Origin: an uncultured Bacteroidota bacterium | GTDB lineage: Bacteria; Bacteroidota; Bacteroidia; Bacteroidales; WCHB1-69 | DNA: 62,090 bases | Direction: 5' to 3' | NCBI GenBank assembly: GCA_902796805.1 | Contig: CADBQG010000017.1 | Location: 1 to 62,090, forward strand | Shown: in pieces, positions 52,871 through 61,526 of the stretch | Layout: each line of letters starts with the position of its first letter | Position numbering within the stretch: position 1 is the stretch's first letter | The notes under the pieces: generated by a model | Seen by the model: only the letters and a program-made list of their open reading frames with translations | Told to the model about the DNA's origin: nothing | The model's database searches: none | Program-made: the position numbers and the translations under genes

Positions 52871-54466
52871 TTACTGCTTGACGAATTTCTCAGTGAAACA
52901 GCCTTCGATTGTGGAGACTTTCACCACATAGAGACCATCCTTAAGGCTTGAAACATCAACACGAGCGTCTTCACAACCGCCTGAAACAACCTTCCTGCCA
53001 AGCATATCGAAGATCTCGAAGGACATGAGGTTTGCCGCGGATATGTTCAGGAAGTCGCTTGCAGGATTCGGATAGACGATGGAGTTGCCGCCGGCATGGC
53101 TCTCAACCCCTACGTCAAGGAAACGGACGTCGAAGGAGAGAGTGTTGCCGAATTCGTAGATATTCGTTATCTCGAAGCTGTTCTCGAATTCCCCGTAAAC
53201 AAGATACGGACGCGGGTTCGTGCCGGGTCCGAAAGATGTACGCCCGCTCGCGCTGCTGAAAACCGCCCGATAAAGGCTGCCGTTGACAGTGTCAGACTGA
53301 CTGTTTGGCCTGAAGACCCAGTATGAGTGCGGCTTGTTGTGGAAATCGAAACCGCCGTTGCCCGACTCGTGCATGTCAGAGGGATCGACAAAATCAGTCC
53401 ACCTGCCTATAATAAGACCGGAGGCCGGAACGTTGTCCATGAAGTCGTCGCAGTTCCTGTACTCGAAGGTGAACCATTGGTCGGGGTCGACCGACGACCT
53501 TATGAAATAGCAGTTGTGATGGTCGGCTGAAGTGTTGCTGTTCAGCACATAATGGCCGTCCTCAGTTATCTCGATTGGCTCCTCCACCACCCCGAGGTGC
53601 TTGTACTTCAGTATAGTGGACACCTGCTGGAGGTTGTTCTGCCCCATCTGGTCCCAGATGCCGACAGGATAAACATTGTTGTAGTAATAATAATGGTATA
53701 GGTCGGGGAGCCCGAGCGAATGCCCCATCTCGTGCGCGAATGTGTTTGCAGAGAAGATAGGCCCGGAATCCGCGAACTCGAAATTGTAGGCGAGTGGAAT
53801 CTTGCCGTTGACAGTCAGGGTGTATGAAAGCCCTGCATACTCGGAGCTGAAGAAGTCCATGTGCGGCCACAGCAGGTCGCCCCAGTTCCCGACATCACCC
53901 TTTATCACAAAACTTATGTTGTCGATGTAGCCGTCGCCGTTGCCGTCGAGACTGACACTCTCGTCAATAAGGCCGGCAGAGTCGATGTGGCTGAGTACCC
54001 TGACGAGCAGCTTCCGCTCGCGGTCGTTTGTGTACAAAGTTGATTGCGGAGGGTATCCGCCGGGGTTTGACGGACTCTGTGGCTGGAAATACCCGCGCGG
54101 ATAGATGTCCTGATATGACAATATCGTCGAATTCTGGCAGTTGTTAGGGAAGATTGAACGATAGTTGATCTTTCCGTATGTCATCACGTTGAAATAATTG
54201 TACACCGAAACCGCTTGGAAAGACGAGTCGTTGAACATCTGATCCACATAGTCAAGCGACGTGGTGAACTCCTCGTCGTCAGCGAAGCGTATGAAAACCA
54301 CGAGATTCGTCAGCATCATGTTCTCACCGCTCCTGGCGCGCACCACAGGCACCTTTGAAAGGTTCTTCGGCGGCATCGGCATACGACGAAGAAAGTTCGA
54401 ATCCACCGGCTCAGAGAAGCCGGAATAGAAGAGTGCAACAAACAATAGCACTAAAAATTTACGCAT
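52871..54466 (-). CDS. T9SS-exported M6-type metalloprotease
   Basis: A 531-residue secreted zinc protease. The signal peptide (about 1-19) is followed by a prodomain-like region and the zinc motif HEMGHSLGLPDLY at residues 245-257, typical of M6/immune-inhibitor-A-like peptidases, with the met-turn region WDQMGQN. The last 80 residues (SIVYPNPASDFLNIS, MLGRKVVSG, GLYVVKVSTIEG) are a T9SS type A sorting domain. It should be attached to the surface or released. It has its own promoter and terminator, and sits beside rlmL-porV. Confidence 0.92.
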   Translation of the reverse strand: MRKFLVLLFVALFYSGFSEPVDSNFLRRMPMPPKNLSKVPVVRARSGENMMLTNLVVFIRFADDEEFTTSLDYVDQMFNDSSFQAVSVYNYFNVMTYGKINYRSIFPNNCQNSTILSYQDIYPRGYFQPQSPSNPGGYPPQSTLYTNDRERKLLVRVLSHIDSAGLIDESVSLDGNGDGYIDNISFVIKGDVGNWGDLLWPHMDFFSSEYAGLSYTLTVNGKIPLAYNFEFADSGPIFSANTFAHEMGHSLGLPDLYHYYYYNNVYPVGIWDQMGQNNLQQVSTILKYKHLGVVEEPIEITEDGHYVLNSNTSADHHNCYFIRSSVDPDQWFTFEYRNCDDFMDNVPASGLIIGRWTDFVDPSDMHESGNGGFDFHNKPHSYWVFRPNSQSDTVNGSLYRAVFSSASGRTSFGPGTNPRPYLVYGEFENSFEITNIYEFGNTLSFDVRFLDVGVESHAGGNSIVYPNPASDFLNISAANLMSFEIFDMLGRKVVSGGCEDARVDVSSLKDGLYVVKVSTIEGCFTEKFVKQ

Positions 54467-54487
54467 AATATATCTTTAACAACTCTG

Positions 54488-54495
54488 CAAAGATA
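54488..54495 (-). promoter_or_regulatory. Promoter -7 box for the metalloprotease gene
   Basis: The minus strand reads TATCTTTG, 22-29 bases before the ATG at 54466. Confidence 0.6.
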
Positions 54496-54523
54496 CACTT
54501 TTCTACGACTTCAGGCCGAAAGT

Positions 54524-55354
54524 TCAGTGCAATTTAAGATGCAGCAGCACACTTCTTGCAGGGCCTTCGTCGGATATCCACATGGCCACGCGGGAATAGA
54601 GGTTCAGCTTGCGGCGCAACATTTTGCGTGCCTGCGTGAAAAACGGCCGCTGGGCGATGAATTGCGTGCCCGACTTGGCGGCAAACTCGCGCCCGTCGTC
54701 GAGGCTGAAGTGCATCATGGCGTTGGTGTTGCCGGTTCGGCGCACATAGCGGTTGGCGTAGGCCAGGCCGCGCTTGTTAGTGGCGTCGAAGATGAGCTCC
54801 GCTTGGGCGAAACGCTCCTTCACCTCGTCGATGAAACGCAGGATTTGCTCCTCGTGGCAGTATTGGAACACGCCCGAAACGATGAGCAGCGAGGGCAACG
54901 ACGTGTCGATGCCGTCGGCCCAGGCAAGGTCGAACAGGTCGCCGGGGATGAGGATCTCGTTGTCGGCCTCACCAAGCACACGCCTGCGCTCGGCGATGAC
55001 TTCGGGGAAATCCATCTCGTAGAAAATAGCCTCATTTGGCTTCAGGCGGAAGTAGGCCGTCTCCAAGCCCGCGCCAAGGTTGATGACGTTGCAGCGGCCA
55101 TGCTTCGCCATGAACGCCTTGGCCATCTCGTCGAGGTTGTAATAACGCGCCACCGATGCCATCTGCACGTATTCGTTGGAGTTTCGGGCGATGCTGTCGT
55201 TGGGGATGGCGTGCTCGATGGAGAGCGACTTCTCGTCGTAGAAATACTCCGGGAAGCGCCTCGATACATAAATGCGTGCCGTCAGGGGGATATAGAGCGT
55301 GTCGGCCACGCCTTGCATTTGTTGCTTGTTTTTATCCATTTTTTTTTCAGTCAT
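54524..55354 (-). CDS. LCMT/PPM1-like SAM methyltransferase
   Basis: A 276-residue class I methyltransferase of the leucine carboxyl methyltransferase (LCMT/PPM1) group, which also contains polyketide O-methyltransferases. Marks: VINLGAGLETAYFRL (SAM-binding motif I), EMDFPEVIAERRRVL (acidic loop binding the SAM ribose) and VSGVFQYCHEEQILRFI. The substrate is not known; O-methylation of a carboxyl or hydroxyl on a small molecule is the family expectation. Its ATG overlaps the stop of the ATC-hydrolase-like gene upstream by 4 bases, so it is the sixth and last gene of that operon. Confidence 0.88.
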   Translation of the reverse strand: MTEKKMDKNKQQMQGVADTLYIPLTARIYVSRRFPEYFYDEKSLSIEHAIPNDSIARNSNEYVQMASVARYYNLDEMAKAFMAKHGRCNVINLGAGLETAYFRLKPNEAIFYEMDFPEVIAERRRVLGEADNEILIPGDLFDLAWADGIDTSLPSLLIVSGVFQYCHEEQILRFIDEVKERFAQAELIFDATNKRGLAYANRYVRRTGNTNAMMHFSLDDGREFAAKSGTQFIAQRPFFTQARKMLRRKLNLYSRVAMWISDEGPARSVLLHLKLH

Positions 55355-55953
55355 TTGTTGATTCTTTCAAACCTGAAATCGCAGCATTCATCGCCTCGGC
55401 AGCAGGTGCCCGTGCGGGTGAATTTGATTCCTGGAAGCTCTGAATAGAGGTATTCGTCGATGCGGCAGAAGCACGGCCCGAGTTCGGGCACGCCCTGCTT
55501 CTTGAAGATGGTGGCGAAGATGCACTGACGCGTGTCGAAGGCGCACACGTCCTTGCCGAGGTCAAGCTCCACGCTGTACCAGCCGTGTCCGTTGCCTTTC
55601 ATCATCATTTTGGGAATCAGCTTGCGCAGCAGGGGGAACACGCCGGGCAGCTTGGCCATGCGCTGGAACATCCGCTTGCGCGGCGCGAGGCAGGTTTCCA
55701 TTGTGGCGACGATTTTCTGTTGCGAAGTCTCCGCGTCGATGCCTTCGGCGAGGTCGGACTGATAGATGGCCAACGCGCAGAAGAGGTTGCAGAGGTGCGG
55801 TCTGCTGATGGGTACGCAAAACTCCTGCTCGTCGCGGATGAGTTGCTCAACGCGGCTTTCGATGTCGCGCAGCTTGTCGTCGGGCAACGTCTTGAAGAGG
55901 GCCGAGAAGCGGCTGTCGGCCATCATGCTTTTGGCGGTAAAAGATTTATTCAT
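55351..55953 (-). CDS. ATC-hydrolase-like protein, copy 3
   Basis: A 200-residue protein of the L-2-amino-thiazoline-4-carboxylate (ATC) hydrolase-like family (PF14196). The ATG at 55953 overlaps the upstream stop (ATGA). The C-terminal half has the family layout: QCIFATIF, GVPELGPCFCRIDEYLY, then FTRTGTCCRGDECCDFRF. Where the two neighbouring copies have GCP, this one has GVP, so one conserved Cys is lost. It has two extra CC pairs near the end. In Pseudomonas the named enzyme opens a thiazoline ring during cysteine formation; here the substrate is unknown. Confidence 0.82.
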   Translation of the reverse strand: MNKSFTAKSMMADSRFSALFKTLPDDKLRDIESRVEQLIRDEQEFCVPISRPHLCNLFCALAIYQSDLAEGIDAETSQQKIVATMETCLAPRKRMFQRMAKLPGVFPLLRKLIPKMMMKGNGHGWYSVELDLGKDVCAFDTRQCIFATIFKKQGVPELGPCFCRIDEYLYSELPGIKFTRTGTCCRGDECCDFRFERINK

Positions 55954-56567
55954 ATTTTTTTGTTTATTATGCTGATTTTGAAGTCGCAGCAGCTGCCGCC
56001 CTTTCCGAGCGTCTGGGTGCGTCCCCAAAGCAACTTGGGGTGCATGTCTCCATAAAGGATGTCATCGGCCTCGCAATAGCCCTTCACTATTTCAGGGCAG
56101 CCGTACTGCGTGCATTTCTCATAATACGGACACTTTACCATGTCAAAACGCATCTCATTTTTGCCGAGGTGCATGTTCTTGGCCTCAAAGCCCATCTGCG
56201 GCCCGAATGTCTTTGCCGTCATGCTTAAGAAAAATTGGGGCACGATTCTGTAAAGTCCTGGCATCTTGAATATTGCCTTGATTATCGGAGACATTTTCCC
56301 TGCACGCCATCTGTAACAGCCTACGATAAAATCAGCTGCTTCTTCACGACTGATACCTTCGGCGGTCATAGCGTCAAACATCGCGATTCCCGGATAGATG
56401 CGCTCGCGGGTGTGGATATGGTGGGCTTTCGGCTCGTCTTTGTTTTCCTCCACAATTGCATCGTAGCGTTCGCGCGCCTTTGCCATTATGGCCCGAGCCT
56501 TCTCACCACCGTATTTCTTTTCCACATGAGCAACAATCCTTTTAAAATAGTTGATTTCCTTAGCCAT
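55950..56567 (-). CDS. ATC-hydrolase-like protein, copy 2
   Basis: A 205-residue protein of the same PF14196-like family as its neighbours. It has AKARERYDAIVEENK in the N-terminal helices, KMPGLYRIVPQFF in the centre, and a Cys-rich C-terminal region: VKCPYYEKCTQYGCPEIVKG, YCEADDILYG and GGSCCDFKI. Several Cys and Asp positions are shared with copies 1 and 3. The start is the ATG at 56567 (MAKEINYFKRIV), overlapping the end of copy 1 by 8 bases. No signal peptide or TM segment is seen, so it acts in the cytoplasm. Confidence 0.84.
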   Translation of the reverse strand: MAKEINYFKRIVAHVEKKYGGEKARAIMAKARERYDAIVEENKDEPKAHHIHTRERIYPGIAMFDAMTAEGISREEAADFIVGCYRWRAGKMSPIIKAIFKMPGLYRIVPQFFLSMTAKTFGPQMGFEAKNMHLGKNEMRFDMVKCPYYEKCTQYGCPEIVKGYCEADDILYGDMHPKLLWGRTQTLGKGGSCCDFKISIINKKI

Positions 56568-57192
56568 GATGGTTATTATTTTTTTCATTTCTGTCACGTG
56601 ATTTCTCCAGAAGATAGTCGCAATAGGCATCTCCTTCGGCAAGCGATTTCGTTCTTGTGTACTTCACACCCCGGAAGCCATTCAGATATTCTTTGTCCAG
56701 GCAACAGATAAGCTGGGCGGCCTCCGGACAGCCAAGAGCCACTGTGCGATTGTATATCGGGCAACCTGTGATGCGCAGAGAGCAATGGCGATTGTCCACT
56801 ACCACATCCTCGCACTCATATCCATCGGTCAGTTTCCTTGCAATTGCAGGCATCTTCTTCCATATCAGCGCAGGTATTCCAGGAAGAGAAGTTAGTTTGA
56901 GGAAGATGTCGCGCAATCTGCTTCCTGCTTTTGTTCCCAAAGCTCGTGTAACTTCAAGAGCTTCACCCGGAGCGCGGCTCTCAATCGCCCGATAGAGTGC
57001 AACCGCAGGGAATATCATGGTCAGGTCTCTTCTTTTCGCGCCTCGATGACCGGTCGCAAGCCGTTGAAGTTCCAAATTAGCGTCTCTCCAGATTATAGCC
57101 GCAGTCTCCGAACCGTATCGTGTTTTCAAATCCGTAAGAAATCGCCTGAATATCATCGATTTATCAAGTTTGTATCTATACTTTTTTCTCAT
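56560..57192 (-). CDS. ATC-hydrolase-like protein, copy 1
   Basis: A 210-residue member of the PF14196-like family, first of three in a row. C-terminal pattern: HCSLRITGCPIYNRTVALGCPEAAQLICCLDKEYL, split into shared blocks (GCP, CLDKEYL) with copies 2 and 3, then YTRTKSLAEGDAYCDYLL. The N-terminal half is helical (FLTDLKTRYGSETAAIIWRD). The ATG shares one base with the stop of the upstream methyltransferase gene (TGATG), so ribosomes can reinitiate. The basic start MRKKYRYKLDK is not a signal peptide. Confidence 0.84.
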   Translation of the reverse strand: MRKKYRYKLDKSMIFRRFLTDLKTRYGSETAAIIWRDANLELQRLATGHRGAKRRDLTMIFPAVALYRAIESRAPGEALEVTRALGTKAGSRLRDIFLKLTSLPGIPALIWKKMPAIARKLTDGYECEDVVVDNRHCSLRITGCPIYNRTVALGCPEAAQLICCLDKEYLNGFRGVKYTRTKSLAEGDAYCDYLLEKSRDRNEKNNNHHG

Positions 57193-57791
57193 CAGTTTTT
57201 TTTAATAACGGCAATCGCGCAAGGCATTCTCCCATCCACTACGCGAAAAGTCACATCCTTATATCCGGCTTCTATGAAAAAGTTCTTGTAAGATTCAAAA
57301 TCAAACTGTCGCTTGAAGCCCGCCCCGGCTTTCCCGAACAGGGAGGCAATCTTTCCTGTCTTTCCGTCAGTCATGTTGATATAGGTCGGAACAATGACCT
57401 TGCCACCAGGCTTGCAAATCCTGACAAGTTCAGCAATCGCGCCGTTTGGGTTGTCTAACAGATGGATGACGTTTCCGGCTATCACCTTGTCGAACCGGTT
57501 GTCACCGAAGTGAAGGTTTGTAATGTCGGCAAAGGCGACTTCCATATTGGGAAACCTTTTCGCCCTCCTTGCCACCTGCTTCAGCATCTCTTTCGAGAAG
57601 TCGGTTGCCGTCAGACGTGCGCAAACAGGCGCAACACAAACACTGATGGCTCCCGTTCCGCAGGCGCATTCCAGGACGTGGTCGTCGAACGAAATATGCT
57701 CGGCCACAGCCCTGCCCGTCTCGCGATACACCTTCCCGTTCAGGAGACGTTCAACGAAATCGTAAAGTACGGCCACTTTGTCCCAAAACAT
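57192..57791 (-). CDS. UbiE-type class I SAM methyltransferase
   Basis: A 199-residue methyltransferase. The start is the ATG at 57791 (MFWDKVAVLYDFVERLLNG); a longer upstream frame overlaps the isoprenylcysteine-type gene and is a shadow. Motif I is VLECACGTGAIS near residue 40, then TATDFSKEMLKQV, DITNLHF and GNVIHLLDNPNGAIAELVRICKPGGKVIVPTYI, the pattern of UbiE and small-molecule methyltransferases. The substrate is unknown. It lies 14 bases after the first gene of the operon and is coupled to copy 1 of the ATC-hydrolase-like genes. Confidence 0.9.
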   Translation of the reverse strand: MFWDKVAVLYDFVERLLNGKVYRETGRAVAEHISFDDHVLECACGTGAISVCVAPVCARLTATDFSKEMLKQVARRAKRFPNMEVAFADITNLHFGDNRFDKVIAGNVIHLLDNPNGAIAELVRICKPGGKVIVPTYINMTDGKTGKIASLFGKAGAGFKRQFDFESYKNFFIEAGYKDVTFRVVDGRMPCAIAVIKKN

Positions 57792-57805
57792 TGCTTGACG
57801 TTTTT

Positions 57806-58369
57806 TCAGAACAAGAAATAGCGCGGCACACGTTGCTTGTACTCGCGGTAACTGTCGCCGTAGGTCTGCTCGCAGTAGCGTTCCTCGCCGAGGATGACAC
57901 CGTGCATGGCCCAGCAGTATGGAACCATCATCAACAGCAGCCACAGCGAGGCCGTGGCGATGATGATGCCAAGCATGGCGAGGGTGAAAACGGCGTACAT
58001 CGGGTTGCGCGAATAGTTGTAGATGCCCTTGGTGATGAGCTTGTCGCGGTCGGCGGTGCCGTAGGAGTGGAACGACCACATGAACAGCGCGAAAGCCACA
58101 GCGTAGACTATTGCTCCGACGGTGAACCACGCCGTGCCGCACTTGAACGGGAGGAATACGGCGATGATGATGACGAGGACCTGGAAGATGGTGTTCCATT
58201 GGGCGTACATCTTGGTTTTTGGGTCATACCACGATGTGTCAACCGCCCGTTTGCCGCCTTCCTTGAAGAGGGCCATGCAAACGAACTGCACGAGCACCAT
58301 GGCGACGGCGGGAATCCATGCCCCTACGAGTGTGGGGCGGAGTGTGGTGAAAAAGCTCAAATTCTCCAT
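57806..58369 (-). CDS. Isoprenylcysteine carboxyl methyltransferase-like membrane protein
   Basis: A 187-residue membrane protein of the ICMT/PEMT (isoprenylcysteine carboxyl methyltransferase) group, with about four or five TM helices (about 15-35, 58-78, 82-100, 125-160). The catalytic C-terminal pattern is KGIYNYSRNPMYAV followed by LGEERYCEQTYGDSYREYKQRVPRYF, where SAM is held and methylation occurs at the membrane. The ATG at 58369 (MENLSFFTTLRP) is preferred because the -7 box at 58400 excludes the longer frame. It is the first gene of a six-gene operon with two further methyltransferases and three ATC-hydrolase-like proteins. Confidence 0.9.
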   Translation of the reverse strand: MENLSFFTTLRPTLVGAWIPAVAMVLVQFVCMALFKEGGKRAVDTSWYDPKTKMYAQWNTIFQVLVIIIAVFLPFKCGTAWFTVGAIVYAVAFALFMWSFHSYGTADRDKLITKGIYNYSRNPMYAVFTLAMLGIIIATASLWLLLMMVPYCWAMHGVILGEERYCEQTYGDSYREYKQRVPRYFLF

Positions 58370-58399
58370 AAGTCGAATGAGTGTTAAGGTTTTACGCTG

Positions 58400-58407
58400 C
58401 AAAAATA
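58400..58407 (-). promoter_or_regulatory. Promoter -7 box for the methyltransferase/ATC-hydrolase-like operon
   Basis: The minus strand reads TATTTTTG, matching TAnnTTTG. It lies between the rpsS terminator (58421-58448) and the ICMT-like ATG (58369), so the operon is independent of the ribosomal genes. Confidence 0.55.
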
Positions 58408-58420
58408 ACACAATTATGTA

Positions 58421-58448
58421 AAAAAAGAGGCCTCATGAAAGGCCTCTT
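58421..58448 (-). terminator. Rho-independent terminator after rpsS
   Basis: AAGAGGCC (58425-58432) and GGCCTCTT (58441-58448) form a perfect 8-bp stem with an 8-base loop, followed on the minus strand by a T-run (58421-58426). It closes the transcription unit about 60 bases after the rpsS stop. Confidence 0.88.
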
Positions 58449-58508
58449 GGTATTGTTAACGTATTACTTACTTAATCGGAAGGTCAATAACTTAAAATGA
58501 AGCACAAA

Positions 58509-58787
58509 TTACTTGGACCCTTTGTCCTTCTGTCCTGCATGGCCGCGGAAGATACGTGTCGGGGCGAATTCTCCGAGCTTGTGGCCGACCATGTTTTCAG
58601 TAACATACACAGGTATGAACTTGTTGCCGTTATGGACAGCAATCGTAAGGCCTACGAAATCCGGGGAAATCATAGAGGAGCGGGACCAAGTCTTGATTGT
58701 GCTCTTCTTGCCTGACTCCTGCGCTGCGATAACGCGTTGTTCCAGCTTGTAGTGTATATATGGACCTTTTTTTAATGAACGACTCAT
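58509..58787 (-). CDS. rpsS: Ribosomal protein uS19
   Basis: A 92-residue small-subunit protein in the head of the 30S subunit, with the family start [19 protein letters not shown] and the conserved [27 protein letters not shown]. It is complete and normal in length. In most bacteria rplV and rpsC follow directly; here a terminator comes 60 bases after the stop and unrelated genes lie beyond. It is 17 bases after rplB. Confidence 0.97.
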   Translation of the reverse strand: MSRSLKKGPYIHYKLEQRVIAAQESGKKSTIKTWSRSSMISPDFVGLTIAVHNGNKFIPVYVTENMVGHKLGEFAPTRIFRGHAGQKDKGSK

Positions 58788-58804
58788 AATTGTTGGCTTT
58801 TAAG

Positions 58805-59629
58805 TTATTTTTTTCTTCTTTCAACGATGTACTGGCTCGAATTCTTCTTCGGGCGACGGGTCTTGTAGCCCTTAGCCGGCATACCCTTGCGTGAGCGCGG
58901 GTTACCGCCGGAAGCACGGCCTTCACCACCACCCATCGGGTGGTCAACCGGGTTCATCACGACGCCGCGGTTGCGCGGGCGGCGTCCGAGCCAACGGCTG
59001 CGGCCTGCCTTACCCGAAACCTCGAGGCTGTGATCGCCGTTAGACACGATGCCGATTGTGGCCTTGCAAGCGCAGAGAATCATGCGGGTCTCGCCGGAAG
59101 GGAGCTTGATGATTGCATACTTGCCGTCGCGCGACATGAGCTGGGCGTACGAGCCGGCGCTGCGGGCTATCTTGCCGCCCTCGCCTGGACGCATCTCGAT
59201 GTTGTGGATGATTGAGCCGAAAGGTATCTCGCCGATAGGAAGGCAGTTGCCAAGGTCGGGAGACACGCCTGTGCCGCTTACAATCTGCTGCCCTACCTTG
59301 ATGCCGTGGGGAGCCACAATGTAGCGCTTCTCACCGTCTGCATAGAACAGGAGGGCGATGCGCGCTGAACGGTTGGGGTCGTACTCAATGGTCTTAACGG
59401 TGGCCGGAACACCATCCTTGTTTCTTTTGAAGTCAATCAAACGGTACATCTTCTTGTGACCGCCTCCGCGGTACCGTACCGTCATCTTACCACTGTTGTT
59501 TCTTCCGCCGGTGCTGTGCTTGGGGAACAAGAGGCTCTTCTCCGGCTTGTTTGTGGTAATGTCATCGTAAGCGCTTATAACCTTGAAGCGCTGACCCGGC
59601 GTTACTGGTTTGTACTTTTTTAATGCCAT
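58805..59629 (-). CDS. rplB: Ribosomal protein uL2
   Basis: A 274-residue large-subunit protein near the peptidyl-transferase centre. The start is the ATG at 59629 ([17 protein letters not shown]); a longer frame adds 20 non-native residues. Conserved blocks: [33 protein letters not shown], and the C-terminal [19 protein letters not shown] with the functionally key His of the GGG region. It lies 66 bases after the rplW stop. Confidence 0.97.
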   Translation of the reverse strand: MALKKYKPVTPGQRFKVISAYDDITTNKPEKSLLFPKHSTGGRNNSGKMTVRYRGGGHKKMYRLIDFKRNKDGVPATVKTIEYDPNRSARIALLFYADGEKRYIVAPHGIKVGQQIVSGTGVSPDLGNCLPIGEIPFGSIIHNIEMRPGEGGKIARSAGSYAQLMSRDGKYAIIKLPSGETRMILCACKATIGIVSNGDHSLEVSGKAGRSRWLGRRPRNRGVVMNPVDHPMGGGEGRASGGNPRSRKGMPAKGYKTRRPKKNSSQYIVERRKK

Positions 59630-59695
59630 TTCTTTTTTAAGGGTTATCGGCCGGCGACTGGACACTGTACTGCCAGCATCCGCCGCCAACCATTA

Positions 59696-59986
59696 TTAAA
59701 TGTTACTGTAGAAATCGATTTTCTGATCCTTGTCAACGAAGACGTATGCCTTCTTGAAGTTGTTCTTCTTTCCGAGTATCACGCCTGCCTTGGTGTTGCG
59801 TGCCGTGGTCTTGCCGCGTTGGATAAGGGTGTTCACGCGAACCACTTTCACGCCGTAGATAGACTCTATCTCGCGCTTTATCTCGGGCTTTGTGGCGGTG
59901 CGGTCAACCATGAAACCGTAGCGGTTGTACTTCTCGGAAACCATGTTCATCTTCTCGCTGATGATGGGCTTTATGATTACACTCAT
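59696..59986 (-). CDS. rplW: Ribosomal protein uL23
   Basis: A 96-residue protein at the peptide-exit-tunnel rim, where the signal-recognition particle and trigger factor dock. The start MSVIIKPIISEKMNMVSEK and the middle KREIESIYGVKVVRVNTL are typical. Length is normal. It lies 23 bases after rplD. Confidence 0.96.
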   Translation of the reverse strand: MSVIIKPIISEKMNMVSEKYNRYGFMVDRTATKPEIKREIESIYGVKVVRVNTLIQRGKTTARNTKAGVILGKKNNFKKAYVFVDKDQKIDFYSNI

Positions 59987-60009
59987 TGTTTCAGATTTTA
60001 AGGTTTTAA

Positions 60010-60639
60010 CTATTCGCTCAACATTTTGTCAAGCTCTTTCAAACTGTTTTCGCAAATGATGATGTGGTTTGCGTTGAGGACATGGTAGGTGTTCGCGTCA
60101 AGGGCGCGCATGATGTTGGTGCGCTGCAGGTTGCGTCCTGAAAGGAACACGTTCTTGTCGTTGTCGGGGAGGAGAAGAAGTGTCTTCTCGCCCTCGAGCT
60201 TAAGGCTCTTGAGCATTGCCTTGTAGTCCTTTGTCCTCGGGGTGTCGAAGGTGAAGTCCTCCACTACGGTGATTTTGTTCTCCTGCTGCTTGTAGGTGAA
60301 AGCCGAGAAGCGGGCGAGGCGCTTTACCTTTTTGTTGAGCTTGAAGCTGTAGTCGCGCGGATGCGGCCCGAACACCGTGGCGCCGCCGCGGATTGTGGGC
60401 GACTTGATGCTGCCGGCGCGTGCGCCGCCTGTGCCCTTCTGGCGCTTCAGCTTGCGGGTGCTGCCGGAAACCGCCGAGCGCTCCAGGGTGTTGTGGGTGC
60501 CCTGGCGCCTGTTGGCCAAATACTGCTTCACGTCGAGCCATATAGCGTGGTCGTTGGGTTCAACGTTGAAAATCCTGTCATTCAAGGCAACCGTCTTTGC
60601 GGTCGCTGTGCCGTCTATCTTATATACTGTTAGCTCCAT
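60010..60639 (-). CDS. rplD: Ribosomal protein uL4
   Basis: A 209-residue large-subunit protein with an extended loop lining the exit tunnel. Marks: [51 protein letters not shown] and [10 protein letters not shown]. In Escherichia coli L4 also represses the S10 operon; whether that applies to this shortened version is not known. It overlaps rplC by 10 bases. Confidence 0.96.
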   Translation of the reverse strand: MELTVYKIDGTATAKTVALNDRIFNVEPNDHAIWLDVKQYLANRRQGTHNTLERSAVSGSTRKLKRQKGTGGARAGSIKSPTIRGGATVFGPHPRDYSFKLNKKVKRLARFSAFTYKQQENKITVVEDFTFDTPRTKDYKAMLKSLKLEGEKTLLLLPDNDKNVFLSGRNLQRTNIMRALDANTYHVLNANHIIICENSLKELDKMLSE

Positions 60640-61259
60640 CTCTCTATTATTATATATGAACCATTGGCTCCCGGTACGGAACCCTTAACTAATACCAAAT
60701 TCTTCTCTTTCACGATCTTCATGATCTGGAGGTTGATCATCTTGACCTTGGCGTTGCCCATCTGGCCTGCCATGCGCATGCCCTTGAACACGCGTGAAGG
60801 GTACGATGACGCGCCCATTGAACCCGGCGCCCTCAAACGGTTGTGCTGGCCGTGCGTGGCGTCGCCGACACCGCCGAAGCCGTGGCGCTTCACAACGCCC
60901 TGGAAACCTTTACCCTTTGAGCTTCCGCTCACGTCGACGAACTCGCCTTCCTCGAACACGGTAACGTCGAGCACGTCGCCAAGCGACTTCTGATGGCCTT
61001 CCTCGAAACGGGTGAACTCACGCACGATCTTCTTCGGGGTTGTGCCGGCCTTGGCGAAATGCCCCTTCAGCGACTTCGTGGTGTTCTTCTCCTTCTTCTC
61101 GTCGTAGCCCAATTGGATAGCGCTGTAGCCGTCAGTCTCGACGGTCTTCACTTGCGTAACCACGCAAGGACCAGCCTCTAACACTGTGCACGGCACAACC
61201 TTGCCGGAGGCATCGTAGATGCTAGTCATCCCAATTTTTTTTCCTATTAATCCTGACAT
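60630..61259 (-). CDS. rplC: Ribosomal protein uL3
   Basis: A 209-residue protein reaching into the peptidyl-transferase region, with the family blocks [28 protein letters not shown] and [18 protein letters not shown] (with the Gln that is methylated in some bacteria). rpsJ normally precedes it; upstream here is only a promoter and then divergent tnaA. It therefore starts a separate unit, rplC-rplD-rplW-rplB-rpsS. Confidence 0.97.
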   Translation of the reverse strand: MSGLIGKKIGMTSIYDASGKVVPCTVLEAGPCVVTQVKTVETDGYSAIQLGYDEKKEKNTTKSLKGHFAKAGTTPKKIVREFTRFEEGHQKSLGDVLDVTVFEEGEFVDVSGSSKGKGFQGVVKRHGFGGVGDATHGQHNRLRAPGSMGASSYPSRVFKGMRMAGQMGNAKVKMINLQIMKIVKEKNLVLVKGSVPGANGSYIIIERWS

Positions 61260-61381
61260 TTTTTTGGTTAATTTTGAAATTTATTACGTTTGTCTTGCAT
61301 GACATACAATCATCTTTTTATTGCCAAAACCTTGATTAACAATTATTTGACTCCAAATCGACAGTCCATACATCAAGCGCG

Positions 61382-61410
61382 CAAATATACAGTTTTTTCT
61401 TATCAACCAA
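61382..61410 (-). promoter_or_regulatory. Promoter of rplC-rplD-rplW-rplB-rpsS
   Basis: The minus strand has TTG (61408-61410), an 18-base spacer and TATATTTG (61382-61389). Transcription would start near 61378, giving a leader of about 118 bases before the rplC ATG. Confidence 0.6.
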
Positions 61411-61481
61411 TACTGTAATATATTTTTTTTCAGAAAATTAAATTCTTCAACACCGCACTACTTTTGGAAAACAAAAAAAAC

Positions 61482-61489
61482 TATCTTTG
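61482..61489 (+). promoter_or_regulatory. Promoter -7 box for tnaA
   Basis: Reads TATCTTTG. Transcription would start near 61494, leaving a leader of about 150 bases before the tnaA ATG at 61647. A TTTG at 61463-61466 is too close for a normal -33. Confidence 0.55.
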
Positions 61490-61493
61490 CAAT

Positions 61494-61526
61494 GTGTGCG
61501 AAGATTGGTTCCACATGCAGCGTTGA
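61494..61526 (+). CDS. Possible Trp-containing leader peptide of tnaA
   Basis: A 10-codon frame, GTG start then CEDWFHMQR and TGA, lies at the very 5' end of the predicted transcript. Its stop falls inside the left arm of an inverted repeat (61522-61536). It shares only a Trp-Phe pair with the Escherichia coli TnaC peptide. The GTG start has no room for a ribosome-binding site, so this is a weak call. Confidence 0.2.
   Translation: MCEDWFHMQR

Noticed and set aside
57792..58199. Upstream extension of the UbiE-type methyltransferase frame
   Set aside because: His/Arg-rich shadow of the ICMT-like gene in another frame; the methyltransferase begins cleanly at 57791.
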